Shown here: piece by piece, positions 23,156 through 32,476 of the stretch
Position numbering within the stretch: the first letter of the stretch is position 1
Layout: every line of letters begins with the position of its first letter
From: Hortaea werneckii
Taxonomy: Eukaryota > Ascomycota > Dothideomycetes > Mycosphaerellales > Teratosphaeriaceae
Direction of reading: 5' to 3'
Length of the DNA stretch: 64,000 nucleotides
Assembly (NCBI GenBank): GCA_037044905.1
Contig: JBAOKB010000071.1
Location: forward strand, 62,001 to 126,000
The notes under the pieces: generated by a model
Seen by the model: only the letters and a program-made list of their open reading frames with translations
Database searches by the model: none
What the model was told of the DNA's origin: nothing
Made by a program: the position numbers and the translations under genes

Positions 23156-24943
23156 TTTTCTTTTTTTTTTTTTGGGGGGGGGAGGGAGGGGGAGGGGGAG
23201 TGGGTGAGAGGGTGGGGGAAATTCTGTCTTTTGGTCCCTCCCTCTTTGTGTACTTTTTCGTTTTTTTGTGTGTAGTCTAACTCTCCTCCCCTTCTTGGTT
23301 TTCCTTCGTGATTTACTTATACCACGGCACTGTAAAAGCGAGATATGGAGAAAGTGGGTTAAACAATAGGAAAAGGAAGTCTACAGTATGACAGGTACGC
23401 GCTTAATTCCGCGAGTGCTAGGGCTGGAATTATCTTATTCGCTAGCGGTCTGTCGTAGACTATCTACACCTAAATCGACCATTGTCCTACTATAGTCCAA
23501 AATCTCTAGAAGAATGTCAAAAATTGAGCTCGTTTGATTGCAGGAGAGCGACATTGCTATTATAGATATATAAGTAGTAGGAATGAAGATCAAGGTTACC
23601 TTTACGTGCCTCTATTCCCGAGAGTCGCTCTAGAAAGGTTTATGTTTAGTTCTAAGCAACCTTAAGCACATGTGTATATAGAAACTTCATATGTAGAAGG
23701 CAATTTTTGTTATAACTATTATAGGCAGACGGTATAGATAGTTCTAGTCGTTGGGTGCACGATAATGAAGTCTTCGACCACCGCGACATAATCGCGAGAC
23801 ACTCGCAATTTATCCGCCACGCTTTCATCAACCCTTTAATCTTCCAGATTGCTGTGTTGATTGTTTGATGGCTCTCGCTAGGTCCCTTGACTCACGTCGG
23901 CGTTTCAGAATGGGCAAACATGAATTAGCATGGTCACGAGAAGTCGATACGTTGCATAATACAGTTGTCTATCTTGGTCCTTCGTGCAAGGTCCTTCTTT
24001 CATGAACAAATCTCTCTCCCCTCCCAAGCTTTTCGAAGAAATACTTCTTTGCCTCCTCCAACAAGAGCCGTTGGCCGGGAGTCAGCACACCATAGATCGC
24101 ATGAAAAAAATAAGAGGAGAGGGGAATGGAAAACCAGGGGAAGAAGAGCGAGAGAGCAAGAGGCAGAGGAGATTCAGATGCAAGGTCTCGAGATGTAGAA
24201 CCCGGCCTCAAGGTCCATGTTCCGAAGCCGGTGGAAATTCTTTTGGCTACTTCAGTTCTCGTACCTGCTGCCTGTGGCGCGTTACACCCTCGTTTTGCGA
24301 AAAAACCCCTCCCCCACACGCGGGAAACTCCTCGTCTGTAGCGGAGTGCCTCTACAAGAATCCGCCTGTCCAGAGGCCAGAGCTTCTCTGGCCTGACGAA
24401 CCAGCCTTGTGAGAGTCCTCGGTAGACATAGGATGCGGAATCCACCCCCAGGGCATGCATGTCGAGCAGTCCTCCACACTCCCCACCTGCCCTCGACGCT
24501 GGCGAGAAGACCCGCGTTCGCGAGTGAACAGCGTGCCGGATTCTTCTCTCCGTCTTCTCTCTTCTTCTTTTCATCCCCTTCTCGCTTCCACTCCTAGCCG
24601 CGAGCATGCTGCCGAAACTTCAAGATGAGAAAGTGCCTTCCGGAACCCTCTTCCCTTGTTCCCCCCTAAACTCCTTGTTGAACGCCGCGCTCTCACTGGA
24701 CTATGACCTTGCTGTGTTTTTTCTCCGTCCTCTTCGCTGCGAAGCGAAAACCCTCATGCTGGTAACAAAAGTACGAAAAAGTAAATTCCGGGAATTTGGC
24801 TGTGTTGTAGTTCTGAAGATGTCCGCCGTCGCCTTACCCGATTGCCTTGGAGGCAAAAAGGGGGAACGACCAGGCTCTCTTTTCCGTCCTCTCTCGTCTC
24901 GCGTCTCGGTTTGTTGATGGGAAAAATTGATCGAAGAGCAGTC
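23156..24943. other. Intergenic with a TA-rich patch
   Basis: About 1.8 kb without a recognisable gene. A T/G-rich low-complexity block follows at 23157-23275. From about 23400 to 23780 the sequence is distinctly richer in A/T and in TA dinucleotides (tatag, ctatta, agtag) than its surroundings; this could be an old repeat altered by RIP-like mutation. A 212-codon open frame at 23969-24607 (minus) has no family features. Confidence 0.4.
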
Positions 24944-25754
24944 TTAGCAGCTACAACCGCCTTCGCTCTCGGGCTTCTGCTGGTTGACATTGACGTCGAT
25001 GGCTAAGCAGGGAAGAAAATCACGAAGTCAGCATGAAGGAAAAAACCATGACAGTTCACACCTGACGCAGATGAAAAAGACAATAAAAAAGAAAAGGGAG
25101 AAAAAAAGCAACTTACTCCCCGCAGCAGCCTGCTGCCCTTCCCCCTCCATCCCCGGCAAAGCCTGCGCAATCCGCTTAAACAGCGCCTTAACATTATGAC
25201 CGACCTTGGCACTCGTCTCAATGAACATGAGATTATGCTTCTTAGCCTCCTCCTCGCCCTGCGCGGCCGTGACTTCGCGCTTCTCGTTCAGATCCGTCTT
25301 ATTCCCGACCAGCACAATAATCACATCGTTCCCGCGCTCGCCGCGCACATCATCGACCCATTTGCGGGTCTGCTGGAAAGATTTCTGCGAGGTGATGTCG
25401 TAGACGACGACGGCGACGGAGGAGTCGCGGATGTAGGAGGGGATGAGGGAGCGGAAGCGTTCCTGGCCCGCGGTATCCCAGAGTTGCAGGCGCACGGTGC
25501 GGTCTTCGAGGTACATGGTTTTGGACAGGAAGTCGATGCCGATGGTGGCTTGGTAGGTGGAGTCGAAGGAGTCGTACATGAAGCGGGTGATGAGGGAGGT
25601 TTTGCCGACTGGGATTCGAGTAAGATGGTTCATCAGCTGGGGTGTATATATATGGGGGGGATATTGGGGGATATGCTATACCGGATTGCTCGCCCAAGAA
25701 GACCAGCTTGAACTTCTTGAGCGGGTTGGTGTAGGAGCCTACGCTTTGGGCCAT
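24944..25754 (-). CDS. ypt6: Rab6/Ypt6 family small GTPase
   Basis: Predicted 207-residue Rab GTPase that directs retrograde traffic to and within the Golgi. Exons: 25682-25754, 25117-25608, 24944-25002; introns of 73 nt (GTATAG donor) and 114 nt (GTAAGT donor). The P-loop GEQSVGKTSL is assembled across the first intron. Switch I YQATIGIDFLSKTM, switch II WDTAGQERFRSLIPSYIRDS, base-recognition NKTDLNEKR and ETSAKVGHNVKALFKRIA are all present, with Rab6-type subfamily signatures. The third exon supplies a short tail ending CSC, the double-cysteine prenylation signal; without it the frame would run into a hydrophobic nonsense tail. All GTP-binding residues are intact. Confidence 0.94.
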
Positions 25755-26147
25755 GATTGGGAGAAGTAGGGTAGGTTAGAGGGGATGAGGTTGAGGATGG
25801 TTGAGATCAATGGAAGAAGGCGCAGACAGGCCGGTCACCCAGGGGAGAAGCAGTAGATGGATTGAGAGGAGGAAGGCAATTTGATGTACAATTGATTGAA
25901 GAGTCGAGGGAGGATTCAGTAAAGTCCGGGATATGATGCAGCAGATAAGGTCAGAGACACGGTAAGGTATCGGTAAGGGATCCGCCTTCTCCTGAACCCC
26001 GACCGATGCCGCCCACGAGGTTCCACAGGGATCTCAACGGAGATAGCCGCCGATAAGATCGGAGGCCAGAATTTCTCTTGCTGCCGTTGATACTGCGAGT
26101 GAAGCGCTCGTTCGACTCTCTTGAAACAACCCATCGGCATCTACATC
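25755..26147. promoter_or_regulatory. Short divergent promoter, Rab6 and Nop53
   Basis: 393 bp separate the divergent ATGs of the Rab6 and Nop53 genes and must hold both promoters. No specific site identified. Confidence 0.5.
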
Positions 26148-27512
26148 ATGGCGAATAATACCACGGTCGCTGCTCCCCCAGCGACTTACGCTCAACCTTC
26201 CCGCAAAGGCAAGAAGGCCTGGCGCAAGAACGTCGACATCTCCCACATCACCTCCGGCCTCGACGATGTACGCAACGAGATCATCCAGGGCGGTGTGATC
26301 AGCGAGAAAGACGCCGATCAACTGTTCGCCACCGACTTGACCGGCGATGCCGAGATCGAACGCAAGCAGAAGAGCAAGAAGCCGCTCAAGGCTGACGAGA
26401 TCCTAGCCCAGCGGAGCGCCGTCCCTGGTCTCGAGCCCAGTCGGAAGAAGCGTAAAGCGACTGCAGATGAAGTGGTGCCGGGAGTGGCGAAGAAGAGTAA
26501 GAATGGCAAGTACGTCCCGCACAAGGACCTACAGCGACTACGAAATGCGGCCGACCAGACTGGCGGTGTCGCCGTCGAGGAAGGACAGGCGGATCATGAT
26601 CCCTGGGCGCCTGTCCCCAAGAAGCAAGATCCCCGGTTAAACTACCTCGAGGACAAGCCGCCACCTAAAGAGCCGGCCACGAAGAAGATGAACCCCGTCG
26701 CGCACACGGCGAGCGGGAAGCATGTACCCAATGTCCGCAAGCCCGAAGCCGGCAAATCCTACAACCCGCTCGTCACGGACTGGACTGCACTCCTGGAACG
26801 GGAAGGCGCCAAGGCAGTCGAAGACGAGAAAGCGCGACTGGCCGCCGAAGCCGCCATCGCCGAGCAAGAAGCCCGCGCGCAAGCCGAAGCCGCCAAGGTA
26901 GAAGCGCACGAAAAAGACGCCGAGGCAACCGACTACGAAAGCGCATGGGAGAGCGAATGGGAAGGCTTCGCATCCGGCGGCGAAGACGACGACCGCGAAG
27001 TCCACACGGCCAAACCCCAACGCCGCAAGACGCCCGCCGAGCGCAACAAGGTCAAAGCGCGGAAAGAGCGCGAAGCCCGCGAGAAGTGGGAGCGCAAGCA
27101 GAAAGAGCGCGACGCGCAAGCCAACCGCATCGGACAGATTGCGCGTGAAGTCTCGGCCAAAGACAAAGCGCGCCAGCTGGCCAACAAGCAGAAGAAGAAA
27201 ACCCAGCAGCAGTCCACTCCAACCGGGGAGGAATCCTCCGCCGACGAATCCACCCTCGACCCCCAACTCCAACGCCGCCGGTTCGGCCAACTCCCCATCC
27301 CCTCCGCCCCGCTCGAAGTCGTGCTCCCCGACGAACTGCAGGATTCCCTGCGCCGCCTGAAACCCGAGGGGGATTTGATGCAAGAGCGGTACAGGAATTT
27401 GCTGGTGAATGGGAAGTTGGAGGTCAGGAGGAAGAGGGATAAGGAGCAGTGGGCTAAGCCGAAGAGGGAGAGTACCGAGAAGTGGAGTTATAAGGATTGG
27501 GCGTTGAAATGA
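26148..27512 (+). CDS. nop53: Ribosome biogenesis factor Nop53
   Basis: Predicted 454-residue nucleolar protein needed for 60S subunit maturation; in yeast it recruits the Mtr4-exosome to trim 7S pre-rRNA to 5.8S. Single exon. RKGKKAWRKNVD at the start and EKWSYKDWALK at the end are the conserved termini of the family. DADQLFATDLTGD contains LFATD, similar to the LFxVD arch-interacting motif that binds Mtr4. The middle is highly charged: an Ala/Glu/Lys coiled region (about 215-265), an acidic ESAWESEWEGFASGGEDDD stretch and a Lys/Arg/Glu helix. The ATG at 26148 is used because the in-frame upstream codons lack another ATG. A degenerate copy of its last 18 codons lies 1.3 kb downstream. Confidence 0.9.
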   Translation: MANNTTVAAPPATYAQPSRKGKKAWRKNVDISHITSGLDDVRNEIIQGGVISEKDADQLFATDLTGDAEIERKQKSKKPLKADEILAQRSAVPGLEPSRKKRKATADEVVPGVAKKSKNGKYVPHKDLQRLRNAADQTGGVAVEEGQADHDPWAPVPKKQDPRLNYLEDKPPPKEPATKKMNPVAHTASGKHVPNVRKPEAGKSYNPLVTDWTALLEREGAKAVEDEKARLAAEAAIAEQEARAQAEAAKVEAHEKDAEATDYESAWESEWEGFASGGEDDDREVHTAKPQRRKTPAERNKVKARKEREAREKWERKQKERDAQANRIGQIAREVSAKDKARQLANKQKKKTQQQSTPTGEESSADESTLDPQLQRRRFGQLPIPSAPLEVVLPDELQDSLRRLKPEGDLMQERYRNLLVNGKLEVRRKRDKEQWAKPKRESTEKWSYKDWALK

Positions 27513-29687
27513 GGAAAGGGGAGGATGGGATGGGAGGAGGATGAGAGGGTGCGGTTTTTTTCTTTTTGGTTTTTGGTCTTTGGGTTGGAGGTTTTCTGCG
27601 GTCTCCCTGAGCCGAGTGGGGAGCGGGGAGAAGGGAGAGGGGGAGGGATTGAGAGGTTTGTAGTGAGAAGGTATTTCTTCGAACTTGTTCGGGCCCGCCG
27701 GGCTTTGGTATGGGGAACAGATCTTACTTCCTTCTTACCCCTTTTTCCTTCCGTTCCACGACTCATCATCATCATCATCATCATCTCTCTCTCTGTCCCC
27801 GCCCCTGCGCAAAGCCCAACCGGATAGGCCTTTAAGAGGAAAGCAATGGGATTGGGCTGGGAAGGACAAGAGGAAGTTGGGAGCATAGCAATGTCCTATC
27901 AATACATTACATTACAACTAGTTTTGATTCTCTCTCCCAAATGGAAAGAAGGTAAGCAGAGTTACTGTATTCTCCGACACGGTCTTTCCAGGTGCAGGTC
28001 AGACGATGTCCTAGAGAGTGATGGGGAAGCGGTAGCAAGACCTTTCACAGGCGTAAGTTCGCCTTTCGTTCGTATGCCTCGGGATGGTATAGCGGAGCTT
28101 TCTGGCTAAGAAGAGGCCTTTGTTGCCCGAGGCGCAGAAGATGTCCCGTTCGTTGCAATTTAGCGCTGCTATGACTGTTCTAGCATGCTCTTATCGCTGA
28201 TGAAAGCTCGCAAGACCGAGCCGGCTTTCAGGATGCCATTATAGTTGAAATGAGACGCAAGCCGAGGGTCGTTAGCCAGCTGGGAACGGACTGGGAAGCC
28301 GCGGTTATCGCCATTCGCAAATCGCTTGATAGAACGTATCGCGCCAACTAGCGAAAGAGCCTAATCACGTTTCGACAACTCCCCCAAATTCAGCGGGTTC
28401 TCAGCATGTAATACTGCACGTCGGGAATTACTAGTGATGTAAGCCCACTACCGTGCTGGAAGCAGTGTCATATTACCGGCAGAGGCCATTAGAGCAGAGG
28501 TGGGGAGAACCGTGCCGTACTTGTCAAAGTGTCTACGGAGAGTTGGATCACTTAATATAGCTTCATGAGTAGGCAGGTCTTTGAACGGCCCGTCTCGGTA
28601 GTAGTCCAGCGCCCGCAAAGCACGACTAGATCCCACAGGCAGTCGGATGGAGTAGAGACTAGTGTGGCAGCTTCTAATGCTTCAGTGCTCCCTTCATGTC
28701 GGAGAACTCTCTTGAGTTGTTTTGGGTCATCTGCTTCAGACTTGGCGACCTGATATGCATCTGGAAGTCGATGCTCGTTTTACAAGCGTATTTGGCAAGG
28801 AGCAAAAAGGCCATGCCGAAGAGGGAAGCAACAGAGAAGTGGAGCTATAAGGATTTCGCGCTTGAATGGAGATTCTCTTCTTGTTCCGAGGGTCGCAATG
28901 TCCGTGCAGAGATCCAAACGGTGACTTGCTAAATGTAGCAATTTACATACAGCGTGGAGATGGAGTCCATCTGGACATTTACACATCTTACTTGAACCTC
29001 GTCTTTCAGGCATACACGCTTTCTGCGCTCGACTTGGGACCTAGCGCATTTCGCTTTGAGGTCTCCATAGACGTGAGAGCCAGAATGCCCATGGTGGAAT
29101 GTTTCTATTGATGCCGATGAATCACTTGGAGGCGACCTAGAGATGCAATACAATAGTTGTTGTGGTTGGTCCAAAGTGGTCGTGATGCGCGAGAAAATGG
29201 CCCCAGGGTTGAGGGTTGTGGGACACCACGTGGGCGGGCCGTGCCAGCCCGCGCCGCGGAGACCTCACTCCTCGCCCACAAGGAGCATCATCGAAGTAAT
29301 CGGGTGCATTCCTTCGTTATTTCATTGGTTTACGTGTCTGATACAAAACAGAATAGGGAAGAGAAGAAAATGCTGCGTCGCATTGCGTGATTCTGTTGTA
29401 GCTGCGACACATATTGTACCTCAAGTCTTGTAGACCGTGCAGATGTCGAAGTGCTAGAGCGACTGCCCGTGCGATCGGCTGTCATGTCAGACCGCATTGA
29501 TCCGCATTTCTTTTGTAGTATTCTGGTCCCATTTAGGGAGTAAGTCGATATAACAAGCCTGTCCATCGGTAACCGACGCGGGAGCGGGCAAAATAGGGCG
29601 GATGCTTCCGGGACCGCAACGCTTGTTCTTCGGGCCATTTTGCATACCATATGTTGTTTTTTACCGCTCCAGAGGCCATCCACCACG
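27513..29687. other. Gene-poor stretch with a Nop53 relic
   Basis: About 2.2 kb with no intact gene recognised. An ATC trinucleotide run lies near 27766-27785 and a Nop53-like fragment at 28809-28868. Open frames elsewhere are short. Confidence 0.5.
28809..28868 (+). pseudogene. Fragment resembling the Nop53 C-terminus
   Basis: Sixty bases encode MPKREATEKWSYKDFALEW, matching the Nop53 ending PKRESTEKWSYKDWALK at 27459-27509. By hand count about 46 of 60 bases agree, and several differences (GAG/GAA, ACC/ACA, AGT/AGC) are silent. The Nop53 stop codon is lost: TGA is TGG here. Upstream similarity fades quickly, so the rest of any copy has decayed or was never present. Read as a relic of an old partial duplication that evolved as coding sequence for a time. 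Confidence 0.6.
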
Positions 29688-29855
29688 GGTTTTGTAGTGT
29701 AGTGGTGATCACTCCGGATTTTGAAGTTTTTTCGCCTTCCTGAAGGCGGGAAACGATGTAAAACCTTCCGGCAACCCCGGGTAAGTCCAGAAAACCGCAG
29801 TCAAAGCATCTGTTCGATCGCTAACAACACGAAAGTTCGAACCCGGGCAAGACCT
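29688..29855 (+). tRNA. tRNA-Gln(TTG) with anticodon-loop intron and a second insertion in the T-arm
   Basis: The cloverleaf can be drawn by hand. Acceptor 5' strand GGTTTTG (29688-29694) pairs with CAAGACC (29848-29854). D-stem GTG/CAC is at 29697-29699 and 29710-29712. Anticodon stem CCGGA (29714-29718) pairs with TCCGG (29767-29771), loop TTTTGA with anticodon TTG at 29721-29723. A canonical nuclear tRNA intron (29725-29765, 41 nt, with a CGCCTTC/GAAGGCG hairpin) follows position 37. T-stem CCCGG (29776-29780) pairs with CCGGG (29843-29847), but 55 nt (29781-29835) lie between T-stem and the loop TTCGAAC. A-box TAGTGTAGTGGT and a near-normal B-box AGTTCGAACCC remain, and a nine-T pol III terminator begins at 29855. 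Without both insertions the RNA would be 72 nt, normal for tRNA-Gln. It may be a pseudogene if the second insertion is not removed. Confidence 0.75.
29781..29835 (+). other. 55-nt intron-like insertion inside tRNA-Gln
   Basis: Begins GTAAGT, carries GCTAAC 15 nt before its end and finishes AAAG, the same signals and size as spliceosomal introns in this window's protein genes. It sits exactly between tRNA positions 53 and 54, so removing it restores a perfect T-arm. A second copy lies inverted at 30095-30149. Confidence 0.65.
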
Positions 29856-29879
29856 TTTTTTTTGGCTGTTTTTGGACCT
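29781..29879 (+). repeat. Inverted repeat, copy 1
   Basis: Insertion, tRNA 3' end, T9 terminator and 16 nt of flank up to GGACCT. It matches the reverse complement of 30054-30149 with two substitutions (29842 and in GGCT/GGTT) and a T-tract of 9 versus 6. Confidence 0.9.
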
Positions 29880-30053
29880 CCCAACCCCTCACAGTCCAGG
29901 AAGGACCACCCTCTTTTTATTTCTGTATTTATTTCTATTTTTGAAGGTATTTTTGGGCTGAGACGGCTTTTCACCCCTTTTTTATGCTGTTGGATTCGAT
30001 TGTAGACTAGTGCCTACCAAGGTACGTAGCAATTACCTTTGCTGCTACTGTTA

Positions 30054-30149
30054 AGGTCCAAAAACAACCAAAAAAGGTCTTGCCCGGATTCGAACTTTCG
30101 TGTTGTTAGCGATCGAACAGATGCTTTGACTGCGGTTTTCTGGACTTAC
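30054..30149 (-). repeat. Inverted repeat, copy 2: truncated tRNA-Gln with insertion
   Basis: On the minus strand this copy starts exactly at GTAAGT (30149), carries the 55-nt insertion (30095-30149), TTCGAAT, CCGGG, CAAGACC, six T and the GGACCT flank. The 5' tRNA half is absent, so it cannot make a tRNA. Spacing to copy 1 is 174 nt. Confidence 0.85.
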
Positions 30150-30191
30150 GGACCGATAGCTACCTATCGGTAGCTATCTCGGTCCGTAAGT
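30144..30191. repeat. Perfect-arm hairpin bounded by GTAAGT on both strands
   Basis: ACTTACGGACC plus GATAGCTACC (30144-30164), a TATC loop, then GGTAGCTATC, a 2-nt bulge TC and GGTCCGTAAGT (30181-30191). Both arm segments (10 and 11 nt) are exact reverse complements. The left end is the first six bases of the inverted insertion. Confidence 0.85.
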
Positions 30192-31151
30192 ATCCATGCT
30201 GTTGACGGGCACTGGATCATTTCCTAGACTTACAGCAATGAGCGGATGTCAATCGACGACGGCTTGTTTGCACGACAAGGGCGGTCAGTAACAGCGATTA
30301 TTTAATGGCGACTTCGACGTATGCTGCCGCTATAGATGAGAAGTCGTTTGCTTTGAAGCCCGCAACGGGAGAGGGATCATTCGATCTGCAGTTCAGTTGC
30401 GGGTGACAAAAACATCTGCTACTGCATCGTCTCTTGCGCTCGCATCGCTGTGTATCATGTCTCATTTATCAACAACTTCAACTTATGATATGGCTGTCAA
30501 TGTGGCAGACTTTCTGCTGGTTGAAGCCGAGAGCGAAGGCTTCACGCCTGCTTTCGTTTTGATTGGTGAGATGAAGCATTCAAGGACATACATACGGGGC
30601 GGAGTGATGGAGGCGTTGCACATCTGGTCGACGTTGGGATGTCCAAATGGGGACGCTGCTCCCCCATCTTTGGCCATGTTCTTCTTTGCCCAGTGATAGA
30701 CAATGGACCTAGCAGATTCGCGTGTAGCGGTATGATTGTATATTGTAGAGGATAGGGACTACCGCACCCACAAGTATATTCGTAAGAGCGTCATGCTATA
30801 TTCAACCAACCACTATAGTGCACAGCAATCTTTGAAAGCGCACTTTGATTTCATTGGAAGAAGTAAATGATTCAGATGGTACATTGCGTGGTATCTTTGA
30901 GCTATATAGTTTATATCACCCTTCGTCATTCGCCAGATGCTAATCCCTTTATGTCGGCTATGGGGCCGTCCTAAGCCGCAATACCAATGGCAAAGCTGTG
31001 CTGCTTGAGATGGACCAACTACACGAATAGATGCGAGCATGACTACAGCAGTGCACGATCGGCGAGACATCATACTTGCAAGAATTATAGTACTTTGCAA
31101 TATTTGATGCTGAAAACATTCTTCCATTTCGAATTGAATCGCTTGCAAACA

Positions 31152-32009
31152 CTAAACATCGAGAATCGCCCACGTCTGGTCATCTACCGTCGTGTAGAGC
31201 ATGCCAGCTCCAGTCAGCTCCTCCGCGCCCTTCAGCACCTCCGCCATCTCCATGTTGGCGCGGCTCGCAATTTCCTGCACATGAAGACCTTCATGCGTCT
31301 GAGGCGCATTCAGCAGCGTCGTGTAGACCTGCCGTGCTGACCTAGAAATGCCCGCGGGGATTTGTCTTGCCCCTCCAACATCACCGGCCCCTCCTGCGCC
31401 GTCATACTGGCCATACCCTCCACCGTTCATGCCGCCGCCTTGCTTCTGCTGTTGATTTGCCTGCTGCAGTTCGGTCAGAGGACCTTTGGTGAAATGCAGA
31501 TGCACGACTGTGGCCTCGAGCAAATGATATTGGATCTCGTTGTAATCCGCAAGAGGGCGGATGATGTTGGCACCGACATGACGCTTGTTGTTGAAGGCTT
31601 TCAGTCTGCCCCAGCATCGCGCGTAGCCTTGCTCGACCGGTTTTGGCTTCTGGTTCCCAGGATGGTCGGGATCATTAAACGTGTCGGTGTCGATCCAGAC
31701 TTTGACCTCGATAATGCCGGTGCCGTCGTCTAGCTTGTAGGTTACATTGGTTGTCTGGGTGCTGATGTTGCGGATCTGACCCACGAATGTGACTTGGGTG
31801 CATTCGGCGCCGTCGATGATGAAGTACTCGGCGTCAGGATGGGGATGTTGGGCATCGAGGAGCTGTTTGATGGTGACGGGGCGGAGAGTATCTTTGCCGT
31901 AGCTTCGCTTGCCGGCACTGGGAGAGTCGTTCTGAGAGCCGGGCATGAAGCCGCCACCGCCAGCGCCGCCCTGTGCACCGTACGAGGTGGAGTAGGTGTT
32001 GTAGTCCAT
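31152..32009 (-). CDS. rfa2: Replication protein A 32-kDa subunit
   Basis: Predicted 285-residue middle subunit of RPA, the heterotrimer that coats single-stranded DNA in replication and repair. Single exon. Gly/Ser-rich phosphorylatable N-terminus (1-40), then the OB fold (about 55-175) with PVTIKQLLDAQ, FVGQIRNISTQTTNVTYKLDDGTG and YARCWGRLKAFNNKRHVGANIIRP. A Gln/Gly-rich linker leads to a C-terminal winged helix (about 215-285) with ARQVYTTLLN and EGLHVQEIA. Length and order match fungal Rfa2/Ssb2. Divergent from the DDB1-like gene. Confidence 0.94.
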   Translation of the reverse strand: MDYNTYSTSYGAQGGAGGGGFMPGSQNDSPSAGKRSYGKDTLRPVTIKQLLDAQHPHPDAEYFIIDGAECTQVTFVGQIRNISTQTTNVTYKLDDGTGIIEVKVWIDTDTFNDPDHPGNQKPKPVEQGYARCWGRLKAFNNKRHVGANIIRPLADYNEIQYHLLEATVVHLHFTKGPLTELQQANQQQKQGGGMNGGGYGQYDGAGGAGDVGGARQIPAGISRSARQVYTTLLNAPQTHEGLHVQEIASRANMEMAEVLKGAEELTGAGMLYTTVDDQTWAILDV

Positions 32010-32476
32010 GATGGAGATGGTGGTGGTAGCGCTCGAGGCGCACGGCTTGCTTTATGGGGTTGAAGAAGGGAATGGGGCAACGTCGACCGTAGCTGTATTA
32101 CAATGGCGATGGGGTTCCGTGTGCGTACTGTCTCTATCCGCCTTTCAAACGAGTGAGGTTGAGATTCGTCGCGAGATTGGAGGAAGACGCGTCTGAGGCA
32201 GCAAAACGCGACGCTAACGCGGGGCGAAAGTGCTCGGCGTTAAACGCGACGTATCTCCGCGCAGGAAGCCGTCATCATCGAGCGGAGCTGCAGCTACACT
32301 TGCTTGATCCACTACACACTTCAGTAGTATATCATTCGACAGACTCCTCCATCAATTCCCTTGCGGCTTCAATCAATTGCTGCGAGCAATGCGATGAGGT
32401 ACTGCAGGAGGGACAGGCCTCATATCAAGCTGCAGCATCCTTGCGACTAATTGATTGATCCATTGATTGACCCAGC
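32010..32476. promoter_or_regulatory. Bidirectional promoter with MluI-box-like cluster
   Basis: 467 bp between the divergent RPA32 and DDB1-like ATGs. An exact ACGCGT MluI cell-cycle box lies at 32187-32192, followed by AACGCG at 32205-32210, 32216-32221 and 32243-32248. Four ACGCG cores in 62 bp is well above chance. MBF-type factors bind such boxes upstream of S-phase genes, including RPA genes in yeasts. Confidence 0.6.

Larger units (their letters stand above)
29880..31151. other. Intergenic, inverted tRNA fragment and hairpin
   Basis: About 1.27 kb between the tRNA-Gln unit and the RPA32 stop. Apart from the inverted copy and the hairpin, only short open frames occur; one of about 99 codons (30397-30696) lacks an ATG start and any domain. 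Confidence 0.5.

Noticed and set aside
23969..24607. 212-codon minus-strand frame
   Set aside because: Arg-rich low-similarity translation, no motif, and no clear coding bias; kept as intergenic.
26637..27383. 248-codon hydrophobic-looking frame antisense to Nop53
   Set aside because: The reverse complement of Lys/Glu/Ala-rich coding produces Phe/Leu-rich nonsense; Nop53 on the plus strand has full family similarity.
29836..29855. Reading the T-arm region at 29.8 kb as a separate tRNA on its own
   Set aside because: The 5' acceptor, D-arm and anticodon arm needed to pair with it lie upstream at 29688-29771 and fit tRNA-Gln exactly.
30397..30696. 99-codon plus-strand frame near the tRNA region
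   Set aside because: Begins without ATG at its apparent start, has no domain and overlaps an equally open minus frame.
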